A stretch of DNA of 64,000 nucleotides from Chaetoderma sp. LZ-2023a. Taxonomy: Eukaryota; Mollusca; Caudofoveata; Chaetodermatida; Chaetodermatidae. Position 1 is the first letter of the stretch; each line of letters starts with the position of its first letter. The notes under the pieces are model-generated. The model worked only from the letters and a program-made list of their open reading frames with translations, was not told where the DNA came from and ran no database searches. The translations under genes were made by a program, and so were the position numbers. The DNA is taken from contig CM067372.1 in assembly GCA_034401795.1 (NCBI GenBank), positions 41,024,429-41,088,428 on the forward strand. The letters are read 5' to 3'. Shown here piece by piece: positions 38,401 to 50,400 of this stretch.

Positions 38401-41400
38401 TGTCTACCGTCAAAAGGAGACTGTATGCTGCTGGCATGAAAGCTAGGAGACCTGTCAGACGTCCTCTCCTCACTGCACACCACAAAGAGGAGCGTCTGAG
38501 GTGGTGCAACGAAAGAAGACACTGGAACATGAGATCCTGGAGACGGGTACACTGGTCCGATGAAAGTCGGTTCCTGCTTCATGCCACAGATGGTCGAACT
38601 CGTGTATGGAGGTCCAGACGCACGGCGTACGACCAACGTAACATCATGGAAGAAGTTCCATTTGGTGGAGGTTCCCTTATGATATGGGGGTGCATCTCAT
38701 TTGATTGTAAGCTGGATCTGTTGACTGTACCTGGAACACTAAATGGACAAAGATATCAAGATTCCATACTGGATAGAGTTGTGGTCCCTCATTTTGTAAA
38801 TCATGCACCTGGAACCCACCTTATATTCATGGATGACAACGCCCGACCACATCGTGCTAGAGCTGTGCATGAATACCTCCGCCAGAATGCCATCGAAACC
38901 CTACCATGGCCAGCAAGGAGCCCTGACATGAACCCTATTGAGCATATCTGGGACATTCTGGGAAACATGGTGAGAAGGAGGGATCCTCCTGTGCAGAACC
39001 TACAGGAATTAACAGACGCACTCCATCTTGAATGGCAACGAATACCACAATGGCGTATCAGTCGGTTGGTGACCAGCATGAGACGTCGTGTCCAGGCCGT
39101 CATCCAGGCACAAGGTGGATATACCCGGTATTAATAATGACAGTCTCAAACTCGTGCACAGATGTTAAACTTCGTTTTCAGACACCATTAATGACAATCT
39201 AGCCACGTGTGTCAACTGTAGGGCAATAGTTGTCAGTTGTGTCAACGTAACCATATTCAGGCCTCGTTTTCAAGTTCAAACAAAAACATACAGTGTTTCC
39301 CCACCATCATAATCAGCATTCCTCTAGTTGCATTATTACCTCTTGCACTAAGATGGATGGGTACATAAATGTTTATGCTATTGCTTTCTTCATAGCACAT
39401 GAATATACCCTCGCATGTGCGTAAAAATAGGGTGGTGCTTAACTTTTGCACAGGTGTATACATGTAAAATATCATTTTCCCATTTGAAGAGCAGTCGCTT
39501 ATCTAGTAATCCCCCAAAAGAAGCTAGCATATTCTGAGATATGAACAAAAGCGTAACATATATTTTAGCATCGCTATCTAAATTTTTTACTCACCTCCAT
39601 CCATATGTTTGACAGCACTCTCTGCCTCTTCAGGTTTATCATATTCAATATATGCATAACCTTTGGTGAAGTTCTCGTGATTTCGATCCAATGGAACATC
39701 GATCATTTTAATAGACCCATAGATGGAAAATATCTCTTGGATGTGTGTTCTGTTCACGTTACGTGTCAGCCTACCAATGTGGATTTTTGTAGGCTTAGGT
39801 GGAGTTGGACTCTTGCGACGACGCTTAGGAGATCTGAAGACAACAATGCAACAGGTACAACACAGTAGATACAATGAAACGTGTCTTATGCGACGCCCTT
39901 ATGAAGAAAACAATTAGTCCCTGGAGATGGGTGGATGCCTATCTCTTGGTTATCGAGATCATAATTAATGGTAATGTTTCAAAAATCATCTCATGGCCAT
40001 CTCATGAACATTTCCCCCAAGATTGCCCCTAAAGTAGATTTTTGCTAGCTTAAACATTAAAGGATTACGTATGGGAGCAAGCATCAAATGCAGCATTCTG
40101 ATTAGTCTCCTTTATGACAGATGCAAGCTACACACACGCACGCACGCATGCACGCACACACACACACACACAATGCCAAACTAATGATATCATACAAACA
40201 GATACATGTTGAATGCTAAACTGATGATTTCATACGCACAGTTACATGTAGATTGATAAACTCATGATATCATACGCAGTTACATGTAGATTGATAAACT
40301 CATGATATCATACGCAGTTATATATAGAATGCTAACCTGATGATATACCCACCAACTTTCGATGTAGCATCGTGAAGTCCCTACATAGTACATACAAATG
40401 ATACCATAGCCACAGATAACAGACCACACTATGTAACTATCTCATACACACATGGAGAGGCAATAAATCAATGCCTCGTCATTAAGGATCATAAATCACC
40501 ATGACATGCATGAGGCCCTACTTACTGATGGAAGATAGCTTTCATTAGCCACTTTCGTTTTCTATGGTGTGGATAATATATGGAGCAATTCCCGGGCACA
40601 CATAATGCACAAAAGTGGTCTATGGATAACTTATGTATAGCTAAAATAAATCCTGATCCTAATCCAATAGACTACTCTATAAAAAATTGATTTGCCACAA
40701 TGAAACGAGACTTGTTTTTGGAGTAGAGGTCAGAGCTGAGCATACATCTTTCCATGTCAGATTTAGAAATTTAAGATAACTATTTAACCCTTACACATGA
40801 ATTCCCCGTATCTTTACAGGCATTAAATATTGAGAATATGCTGCGCAGCTAACAAATAACTTTTACGTAACATGTTTCCAAAACAATATAAAAACAAGAG
40901 GCCCAATGGGCCTGTGTCGCTCACCTGGAGCACTGTGCATCTTTGTCAAAATTGTTGGTGGGTGGTTTAGGAGTAGTCTTTTAAATGAGCTTGTGGACAT
41001 TTTTGCATGTCCAATATGGCCGCCAAACACGCGACATTTTGATTGGTCCACTTCTGTCACGTTTCTGACTAAGCTCCTCCCTTGAACAAACTTTAATGGC
41101 ACTCAGTGCCTAATCATATCTCCCAAATTTTGGCCCAATCCGCTCAGTGGTTCTGGAGTTGTTTTGGCAAAAAATAGGTTATCCAAGATGGCCGCCAAAC
41201 CATTTGGCCAATCTAGTTCCCTTGAACAAACTTGGTGCAGCTCTTGTCCTAGATGATATTTCATGCGTTTTGAATTGATCCCCCACACGGTTTTGGAGAA
41301 GATCTTTAAAGACATTTCTAAAAATTGACCAAAATCCAAGATGTCGAGAAAATACATTTTGAATTTCCCATTGCTTGAGTATGGAAGATTTTGGCGGGTA

Positions 41401-44400
41401 AATGATCCAAGATGGCCGCTAAACTGTTTATCCGAGTCTTGAAAATGGCAAATTTGAAATCACAATATGCACAAAAATACATAAAACCAATTTTTGCCTC
41501 AAAATCAATCAAATAAAAAAATACAATACGGCCGCCAAACACGCTATATATTGATAGGCCAAGGGCGGCCATTTTTTTACGGATCAACTTCTCTTGAATA
41601 AACTTTAATGGCCCTTAGTCCCTCATCATATATCACAAATTTCTGCCTGATCGCTTCAGCGGTTCTGGAGAAGCTGGTTTTGTGAAAACGAGGTCATCCA
41701 AGATGGCCGCTGAACCATTTGGTCAATCAAGTTCCCTTGAACAAACTTGAGTGAGCTCTTGCCCTAGATCCTATTACATGAGGTCTGAATTGATCCCTCA
41801 AACGGTTTTAAAGATTTTTAAAGACATTTCTAAAAATCGGCCAAAATCTAAGATGGCCACCGGCCAAATTGGCCGATCGGCTTCGTTTGAACAAAATGAA
41901 ATCTCTATGCCATAAGGATGCTTCCTGCCAAATATAATTCAAATCAGCCCAGTAGTTCTCCAGAAGAAGACATTTTAAATCTCCCATTGCTTTAGTATGG
42001 GAGCTTTTGGCGGGAAAATGATCCAAGATGACTGCCAAACCATTTATCCAACTGTTTCGAAAATTGCAAATTGGGGAGGTCGTTTTTGTGAAAACTGGGT
42101 CATCCAAGATGGCCACCGAACCATTTGGTCAATCAAGTTCTTTCGAACAAACTTGATTCAGCTCTTACCCTAGATCATATTTCGTGAGTTCTGAATCGAT
42201 CCCTTAAACAGTTTGGGAGGAGATTTTTAAAGACATTTCTAAAAATCGCCCAAAATCTAAGATGGTCGCCGGCCAAATTGACCGATCGGGTTCGTTTGAA
42301 CAAACTTGAATCTCTATGCCTTAAGGATGCTTCATGCCATATATAATTGAAATCAGCCCAGAAGTTCTCGAGAAGATATTTTTAATTTCCCATTGCTTTA
42401 GTACGGCGTTTTTGGCGGGAAAATGATTCAAGATGGCTGCCAAACCGTTTATCCGACAGTTTCGAAAATTGCAAATTTGAGATCAGAATACCCAAAAACC
42501 TATACAAAACCAATTTCGGCCTCAAAATCCTTCAAATAAAAAAATCCAATATGGCTGCCAAACATGCTATATTTTGATTGGCCCACGGCGGCCATGTTTT
42601 TTGACGGATCAACTTCTCTTGAACAACTTTACTGGCCCGTAGTCCCTAATCATATCTGCCAAATTTCGGCCTGATCCCGTCAGCGGTTCTCGAGAAGTTA
42701 TTTTCGCTAAAACTAAGTCAACCAAGATGGCCACCGAACTCTTTGACCAATTAAGTTCCCTTGAACAAACTTGTTTGAGCTCTTGCCCTAGATCATATTT
42801 CATACAGTTTCCTTCAATCCATCATGCGATTTCGGAGAAGATTTTTAAAGACGTTTCTAAAAATCGGCCAAAATTCAAGATGGCCGCCGGCCTAATTGGC
42901 CGATTGGCTTCATTTGAACAAACTTGGACCCCTATACCCTAAGGATGCTTCCTGCCAAATATAATTGAAATTGGCCTAGCAGTTCTTGAGAAGACGTCAT
43001 TTAAAGGAAAAGTTGACGGACGGACGACGGACGGGAACCATGACATAAGCTAACTTAGCCTTTCAGGCCAGGTGAGCTAACTAATGCTGAAACGAGTAAT
43101 CAAGTATCCGCAAACGGTTACAATTTAACGAGTACCCGGTTATAAAATCTGTACCCGAATACTCGTTGACCCGATATAACCTGATGATAAGTTGTCACAA
43201 TAAAATGGATGCCAGTAAACGAACTTGGGTCGTTTGGAGACATTTCGACCACGTAGATGACAATAACAAAACACAGTGCAAACTGTGTCAAACAAAGATC
43301 GTGTATGCATGTTCAACGTCCAGTATGACGAACCATCTAAAGTTCAAGCATCCATTAATACGCCCCGATGCTAATAGCGGTCCAGTGTCCAGTAACACGA
43401 AAAAGCACTCGGCTCCCATTTGCAAAAGTACAAATTCCCATGACCAAGTCAAAATGGCAAGAAATAACAAAGAGTATAGTAGAGTTCTGCGCTACAGATA
43501 TGCGTCCATTAAGTGTGGTGAATGGTATTTATCTCAATGTTCATTATAAATTATTGATAGAAATGGAAATCTTCACAAAAGCTTATTGATAAAATAATTA
43601 TGTTTAATATTTTGAAATAAATTTGACTGAAAGGTGTTGATGCTTAAGGTTTTCCTGTCAGGCCCATGGATTTCATTATTGAAAGGGTTAACTACAGTTC
43701 TCTTAGTGATCCTTTCACTGCCAGTCTGAGCAGTGAGCACTACTTATTAGATTTCAGCAATTCACATGGCCCCAACAAATTAATCTCTTATTAAAATTTG
43801 GAAACAAATATGTCTGCAACTTGTTGCAACTGCATCCAGTCAAATTAGTTTCAACATAGGCCTATCTGACAGCCAGTGACAGGTTTCAAAGATTATTATG
43901 CAGGGATTCATCTGGTTCATAACAGGCACTACAGCTCATAAATAAGTTATCTAGAATGTTTCCAAAACAAAAACATGTTAGTAAATTTTGAACAGGATGT
44001 AATAAATGTTCTTTTGAATATTTTGTACTTATTTTGATTGAAAGCCTGTTGCTGCCCAAGGCAGCAAAGCCTTCCAATCAAATTAGATCTAAAGTCTTGC
44101 AGCAAAGCCTTCCAATCAAATTAGGTCTAAAGTCCAAAACCATCAGAAGCAGTTTACACTCTTAGTCCCTCTACATTTTTGTATTTAGCTTATTAGCTAG
44201 TAAAGCTTTTTGATCAACTAAAAGCTTTTTATGAAAGGCTACATATGCCTCAACCATCGTACATGATGATGATGATGATGATGATGATCATGATGATGAA
44301 ATATTCAACAGTAATGTACATTTTATTTTGTTCTGGAAAGATGTTAGGTTATTTGTGGGCTGTTACATACCAATACCATTCATATTGTTGCCATCCATAG

Positions 44401-47400
44401 GTGTTGGATTCCAAAATATGTTGTGCAAGGTGGATCCTTCATACCAAGTACCCAGTCATACAACAATCAAGAATTATATGAAAAACTGCTTTCACGATCT
44501 ACAACGGTCACTACAGAATGAGCTTAGTGGTCAGCAAGCAATTGCATTAATGACTGATGCTTGGACCAGCTGTGCGACTGAAGGATACCTGACTATAACT
44601 TGCCATTACATTTATGATAGCTGGCAGCTTCACCATAATGTACTATGCACTTCAGCAATCCATGAACGACACACAGGCGAGCACCTTGCCTCTATCCTCC
44701 AAGATGAAGTTAAGTAATATAAAATCCCTGAAGACAACATAACAGATAACGGATCAAATATTGTGACCTGCATGAATCGTCTTGGCTGGCCACACATCAG
44801 ATGCAATTCAGTGTTAATGCCGGACTTGCCCTGGGGCCCATTTCCAAAGCTGGCGGTGCAGGACAGAAAGTTGCCACTCATTTCAGAAAGTCAACATTGG
44901 CAGCTGATGAACTAAAGAAAAAGCAATCTCAGTTGGGCCTCCCTGCACATGTATTACTTCAAGATGTAGTCATGCGATGGAACTCGATGTACCTTATGTT
45001 TCAGCGACTTCTGGTACAGCGTTTAGCATAGGGCTGTGCGGTTTTGGTAAGAACACAACCGGTGACGGTGTTGGCCATAAATCCGATTCCAATCGGAAAT
45101 CATTACTTAAATTGATTTAAAACATTAGATTTTGTGCTTTTAAATTCATCGCGATATGTCATTTCGCGTTCTTGCAATCTGTCATATATTAGATTCCTAG
45201 ACAATTAGCAATTTGTATACCGCCCGCCCCTCTAGGATAACGGGTAGAGAAATACATTGCCAAATTTACTGTGGCTTTTAGTGGCCAATTCAGGCGGGTC
45301 ATGGAGTAGAAAATGTTTTTGGATGACTAAACTACAGTTAGAAAATTTGTAGAGCATTCGCTAAAGATACTACTCGATAGTTAGTCATTTCAGGTCTTGG
45401 AAACACTGAGCATGTGATAAATTCTGAAAGATAGCAGACCTGCGTCGAGTGTTAATTATATAGTCCAACATATGTCGAGCCAGCTCCTGAACATTCACGA
45501 GGAATTACTCTTGATCGCCCGAGCGATTAGACAAATTCGATCTCAATTTACTTTGGCAGGTTAGATCACGTCCCGGGTTTAGAGTCCCGGATGCGCGTTC
45601 AGAATTCATAATAGGTATAGATATCAGAAACACTAGATCGCTTATGATATGCTTTCAAGCGTGTATTATAGAATTTAATAAAATGCTAGCAGATTATAAT
45701 TTCTGAACATATGTAGCAATACGATCTAGCAACATTCTCCTGTTACGATACTGCGTAGGTATGGGTTTTTTCAGATTTTATTTTGCAAATATATAAAATT
45801 AAAGCAAATTTATACAATCAATGTTATATATTATGATATATCCTTAAAAAAATAATTATAAAACTGGATTATTAAACATACACAGTTGTACGGTTGTCAA
45901 ATTATGTCACCGGTTTTCGAACCATCATGCTTAAAAATCCGGAGACGGTTCAAAATCTGGATAACCGCACATGCCTAGTTTAGCAATATTTGCAGTGATT
46001 CATGATGAACGGATTATGAAGTCATCTGATGCGAGAGTGCTAGAGCTAAGCGATCAAGTCTGGAAAACAATCGAAGAGATAATGCCACTCCTAAAGCCCT
46101 TGCAGATGGCCACAACTGTTGTTCGCTCAGAGGAGTTTCCAAATCTGAGCATGATCTATCCCAATGCATCCGGCCTTCTTCATAATCACATGTCGGTGAA
46201 TGACACGGACAGTAAGATAGTAGCTGACTTCAAGAAAGCTGTTAGAAATGATCTTTCAAAGCGGTACAAATCTGATGAACTCTATAAGCAGCCATACATC
46301 ATCGCTTCAGCTCTCGATCCCCGATACAAATCATTGAATTTTCTGACTGAAGCCGATAAGACCGCTGTATGGAATTTTATCTTGTCATTGGTAGATGATC
46401 AAGCAGAACTCGCAGGAATGTCCTCCGTAGGAAAATCAGAGACAGAAATTAGTCAAAGCAGCCAAGGTAGTAGTGCTAGTGAAAGCTTTCAAGTAGGTGA
46501 ACCTGAACTTAAGCGTGCTGAGCTGGACCAATCAAATAATGCAATGGAATATCTCATGGGCAATCTTTACGAGAGAAGTGATGATTCTGCAACAGTTGAT
46601 AAAGCTGTGGAGATAAAATCATACCGTAAAGAGAGAATTGTCACTGACATTAATCCGGTCAATTGGTGACGACAGAATGCTTTTCGATTTCTTTCCTTGG
46701 CAGCACTTGCCAGAAAGCTCCTGGTATTTCCAGGAACGTCTGTTCCTTCAGAGTGAATTTTCTCTGCAGCGGGCAATATCGTGACCAAGAAGCGAGCAAG
46801 CCTTGACCCTGACACTGTAAATGAACTTATTTTCATTAAAGAGAACTTCCGTGATAAGCGTAAACGAAGTCAAGATTCAGAGCATCCATCACTGCTGACT
46901 GCAAGCTCGTTTCCATCTAGATCAACTGAATCTCCTGATGTCACAGATACTGACCTTCAAGTTCAGTTACCAAGTTTGCCTTCACTTTCACAAGATCAGT
47001 AAGACTGTGACAATGGTTAATGTCTCAATGATATTATGATACTGAACAATATACAGCTGAACATTAACGTTTAAGGATCGTTGACAGCTGGCATGGCTGA
47101 CACTGGATATTGTTACCTGTTATATTTGCGTACATGTATATATGTTTGAACTTACTCATTAACTAGATCAAAACCCCATTTTTGAACATTTACTACTGGA
47201 AGGACTGGCTCCATTACAAAGCCAGTCATTCCCGTGGTAAATTTTCAAAAAGTCTACTCGTCCTGAAAATAGTCATTAACTAAGGAAACATTTTCTTGAC
47301 CATTAAAATTTTAATGATCAAATCAGTCGGACTGGCTTGCATAATTATTTTGAGAAATGCCAACTTGTAAGCAAGGAAAGGAATATTTTTGAAAACTTAC

Positions 47401-50400
47401 TACTTGAATAACTGGCTCTATAATGCACTCCTGCACTGCAAATGGACATCTAGAATTTCATTTTCAACTTTCAAGACACCCCTATAAAGGTATGTTGTTG
47501 AATATTTTGAAACCAATTTAATTGGAGGCTGGTCCTGCATGAGGAAGTAACAGATTCCAGGTAAATTGATTTTAAAATAGTCAACTATGTACGTGTATGT
47601 GTCTATGTGGTTTCTTCACTTTGGTCTAACAGGTCCAAAGGATTAATATTATTATTTACTGTTTAGTATTTCCATGTAATACTATTTATAGTATACTATT
47701 TATCATCAAGCGACTGTAGTTAGGAATAACACTTTAATGGCCAAGGTAGCCATAACAGCTGTCTCGAGTCTCTTGGAAAATGTTTATTTGCAAGCCAAGA
47801 AGACTATTTTTAACAACTTTACCACTGGAATGACCAGCTCACTATTAACCGAGCCAGGCATGAGGCATTACAACAGTAAATTTTCAAACAGTCTTCTTGG
47901 CATGCAAATTGACATTCAGATCAGTAAGCAAAGATTTTATTTTCCAATCAATGGCAATCATGAGTCGATGAGAATTACAAAGAACAACCATTATATTGTT
48001 CGGACTGAGTATTAGTAATTACTCATTAGCATTGTTAGTTTCTTAGTTGAAGTTATCACTTGAATTAAATTCCATTGAATTTAATATTGTGCATTGACGC
48101 ACTGTGTTCACTTATGATATGCTCTCACATCCTTTCCGAATCACTAAGGTGTCATTAAGGCCTACCGATGCTGCAGTTGCAGATTCAGAGATAATGACAT
48201 TCCAATATCTGTCCAATATTTATAAGGACATGACAGACAATAAGCTCCTAATAAATGTATTATCTAATTGATGAATCCAATCTGTCGCTCAAGTATATCA
48301 CTCAAGTATTGACATCACATATAGGTTGACAACTTGACTCCTTGAGACAGTACTCTCCATCATGAAGCGGGACTAGTCTGTCAAGTCTACAAATTGTATG
48401 TCTTTGAGGACGACTTTGATGGAAATATACTATTTAGGATTTAATAAACATTCTGTTGAAAATTTTGAAACTACTTTCAGTAATCTGACAGGGCGCTGTT
48501 GCTGGCATAGGCTGCAACAGCACCATATCAAATTTGTTTCAAAATATTCAACAGCTTACCAGTAGCTACCTTGATAGGAATAAATATATTCTAGGAATTT
48601 AGGATTCAATTGATCCCAACACACGCAAAATGTGGGAGGAGCCTAGGCAGAAATGTATCCCTCTATTGATCATTTAGGTGGCAATATTTATTCCATTCAA
48701 TAATTAGTACTGACTACTGAGTACAGGTTATAAGATCCCTTTCAACAGCTTATTTCACTCTAACATTTGCGTATGCTATTTTGACGTGCAAAAGCTCATT
48801 TTGCTATAACATGGCAGGCATGGGTTCCATGTGTGCATAACTAATTCAGTTAACTACAAATTCTGATCGCGACAGATAGTTTCAAAGCTTAACAGTTGTT
48901 GACGGCTGATGATTACGTAATATCAATACAACTTCTGCACTGACGCAGTTGCAGAATTGTCCAATGAAATAGCGGCGATAACCTATAAGCAGCCAATCAA
49001 ACATCGAAATGGATGTGTTCTGGAGACTTTCAATAATCATTCTTCTCGATTACGTTTATTGGTTCGCAACGAAAATTATCCAATCAGCTTTGAAAATACA
49101 TTCTCTGAATCTCTCTATTTCCAAAACGATCAAACGCCACTTCTACACAATCAATCAATAACAAACACCGATTGAGCAAGACATGCCAATATAAAAAGTA
49201 TGCCACAGATGACCGAACGTATATTACTCTGATTCAAATGTTAATGTATTACTATCACGTAGAGCTCGAAATCCTAATTTCTGGCTTCAATAATGGCATA
49301 CAAGCTGTCCGAAAAACGAACTAACAAAGCGACGCATCCATTTTGAAATACGTCAACAAAATTCTTATCTCTGAACGGGTAACCGAGTAGGAATCGGGTA
49401 TCGCTAACAGGTATTCGGTTACCTATTTCTTCTACCAGTTTCAGCACTAATAAAAACGTACTGTGAATATTTTTAATACAATTTTTTTGGAAGACATTGT
49501 TGCCTAAGGCAGAAGTATCTTCCACTCCAATTATGTACAAATATTCAACAGAACATTTCTTAAATCGTGTTATTATTTTGTGTTGGAAACAGGTTAGCTT
49601 ATTTATGAGGTGTACTGTATTTTCTCATCAATGACTATTTTTTGCCACAAATCACAACTACATATAGTGTAAGCCTGTCAGTCGGTCAAATCTCTTACAT
49701 TTCTGACAAATGCATATGTCACAACTATGTGGCATACACGCTTATTGGTACAGGTATGTAAATGAAAATCAATCTATTTCACAAGTACACTCAGCCTGCC
49801 GGATGAATTACCTCCCTTTTATTTTCTACAACATCAGTCATTAATCAATTAATGGTCAAATTTAGCATTTACAGGCCAAGAGAATACCATTTTTGAAAAT
49901 TTATCACTGGAATGACTGGGTCAGTTATCGAGGCAGTCGTTCCAGTGGTAAATTTTCAAAAATTGTATTCTCTTGGCATGTCAATGGACATTCCACAATA
50001 CAATAACAGTGACCGGTTTTATCCGCTTGACCATTAAAGGGTAAAATTTCAAGTTACTTACTCAGACTGTTTCCGTTTGGGTTTGCTTTTTGTCTTGCTT
50101 TTACTGCGACTACGTGTGCTGGATGATCCCGATGAACTGGAGCTTCCTGATCGGGAACTACTGCTGCTCCCACTACTGGAACCTGAACTGCTGGATGAAC
50201 CACTGGATGAACGTGAGCGACTTCGTGATCCAGATGTGCTATATAAAATAGGAAATAAGAGCAATTTTAAAACACATCTATACATATACATAGTAAATTA
50301 TATAGAAAGAAAGCATGAGTGAGTCTCTTCTGGACGAAAGCCTATATAATGAAATTTGTCATTGTGAACCGACAGCGTGTGTTTTGTGATTAAAATCATT

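Larger units (their letters stand above)
33656..39500 (-). mobile_element. Element X, outer copy, interrupted by three insertions
   Basis: The outer hAT-type copy lies inverted relative to the inner copy at 35911-37310. Its pieces 33656-33950, 35612-35902, 37319-37799 and 39457-about 39500 align in order to the complement of the inner copy (shared examples: 'gtaatttc(a/g)tggcaaattc', 'atatttgtcagtcaaata', 'gatatcgatcgatac', 'tgctcttc(a/g)(a/t)atggg'). The left end TAGCTCTTCGCGGTATT resembles the inner TIR. The interruptions are R5 (33951-35611), the inner X copy, and Tc1 copy B. The right end is lost near the RRM exon. Confidence 0.75.
43205..46960 (+). pseudogene. hAT transposase with BED zinc finger, broken
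   Basis: The product would be a cut-and-paste transposase. The frame starts at MDASKRTWVVWRHF with a BED zinc finger (CKLC ... HLKFKH) at about 43215-43345. It shifts frame near 43450, and the alternate frame reads EFCATDMRPLSVVNG. The block 44400-44717 has GVGFQNML, QAIALMTDAWTS (catalytic aspartate region) and CHYIYDSWQLH, then stop. DNGSNIV (second acidic region) is at about 44745. LLQDVVMRWNSMY (44955-44990) follows. After a clean 949-bp insertion the frame continues with IIASALDPRYKSLNFL (about 46300). The C-terminal dimerisation part (LARKLLVFPGTSVPSE, IFSAAGNI) has TGA at 46667-46669 (second W of the W-W pair) and 46754-46756. It cannot give a working protein. Confidence 0.9.
43082..49449 (+). 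mobile_element. ZBED-type hAT transposon
   Basis: Inverted ends TAATGCTGAAAC (43082) and GTTTCAGCACTA (49449), 11 of 12 matching. The right flank carries ATAAAAAC (49450-49457). The same 8-mer occurs at 40888-40895 on the far side of the R5 element, which therefore inserted at the junction later. Subterminal 'acccg'/'cgggt' motifs occur at both ends. It contains a transposase gene (43205-46960), a 949-bp hAT-like insertion, and R1 and R2 copies at 47-49 kb. Confidence 0.85.

Noticed and set aside
41103..42942. Several 60-100-residue frames with similar peptides on both strands
   Set aside because: They are translations of the repeated R5 body; frames are not conserved between units.
50077..50322. 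Plus-strand 81-residue leucine/aspartate-rich frame
   Set aside because: It is the antisense of the RNPS1 poly-serine exon.
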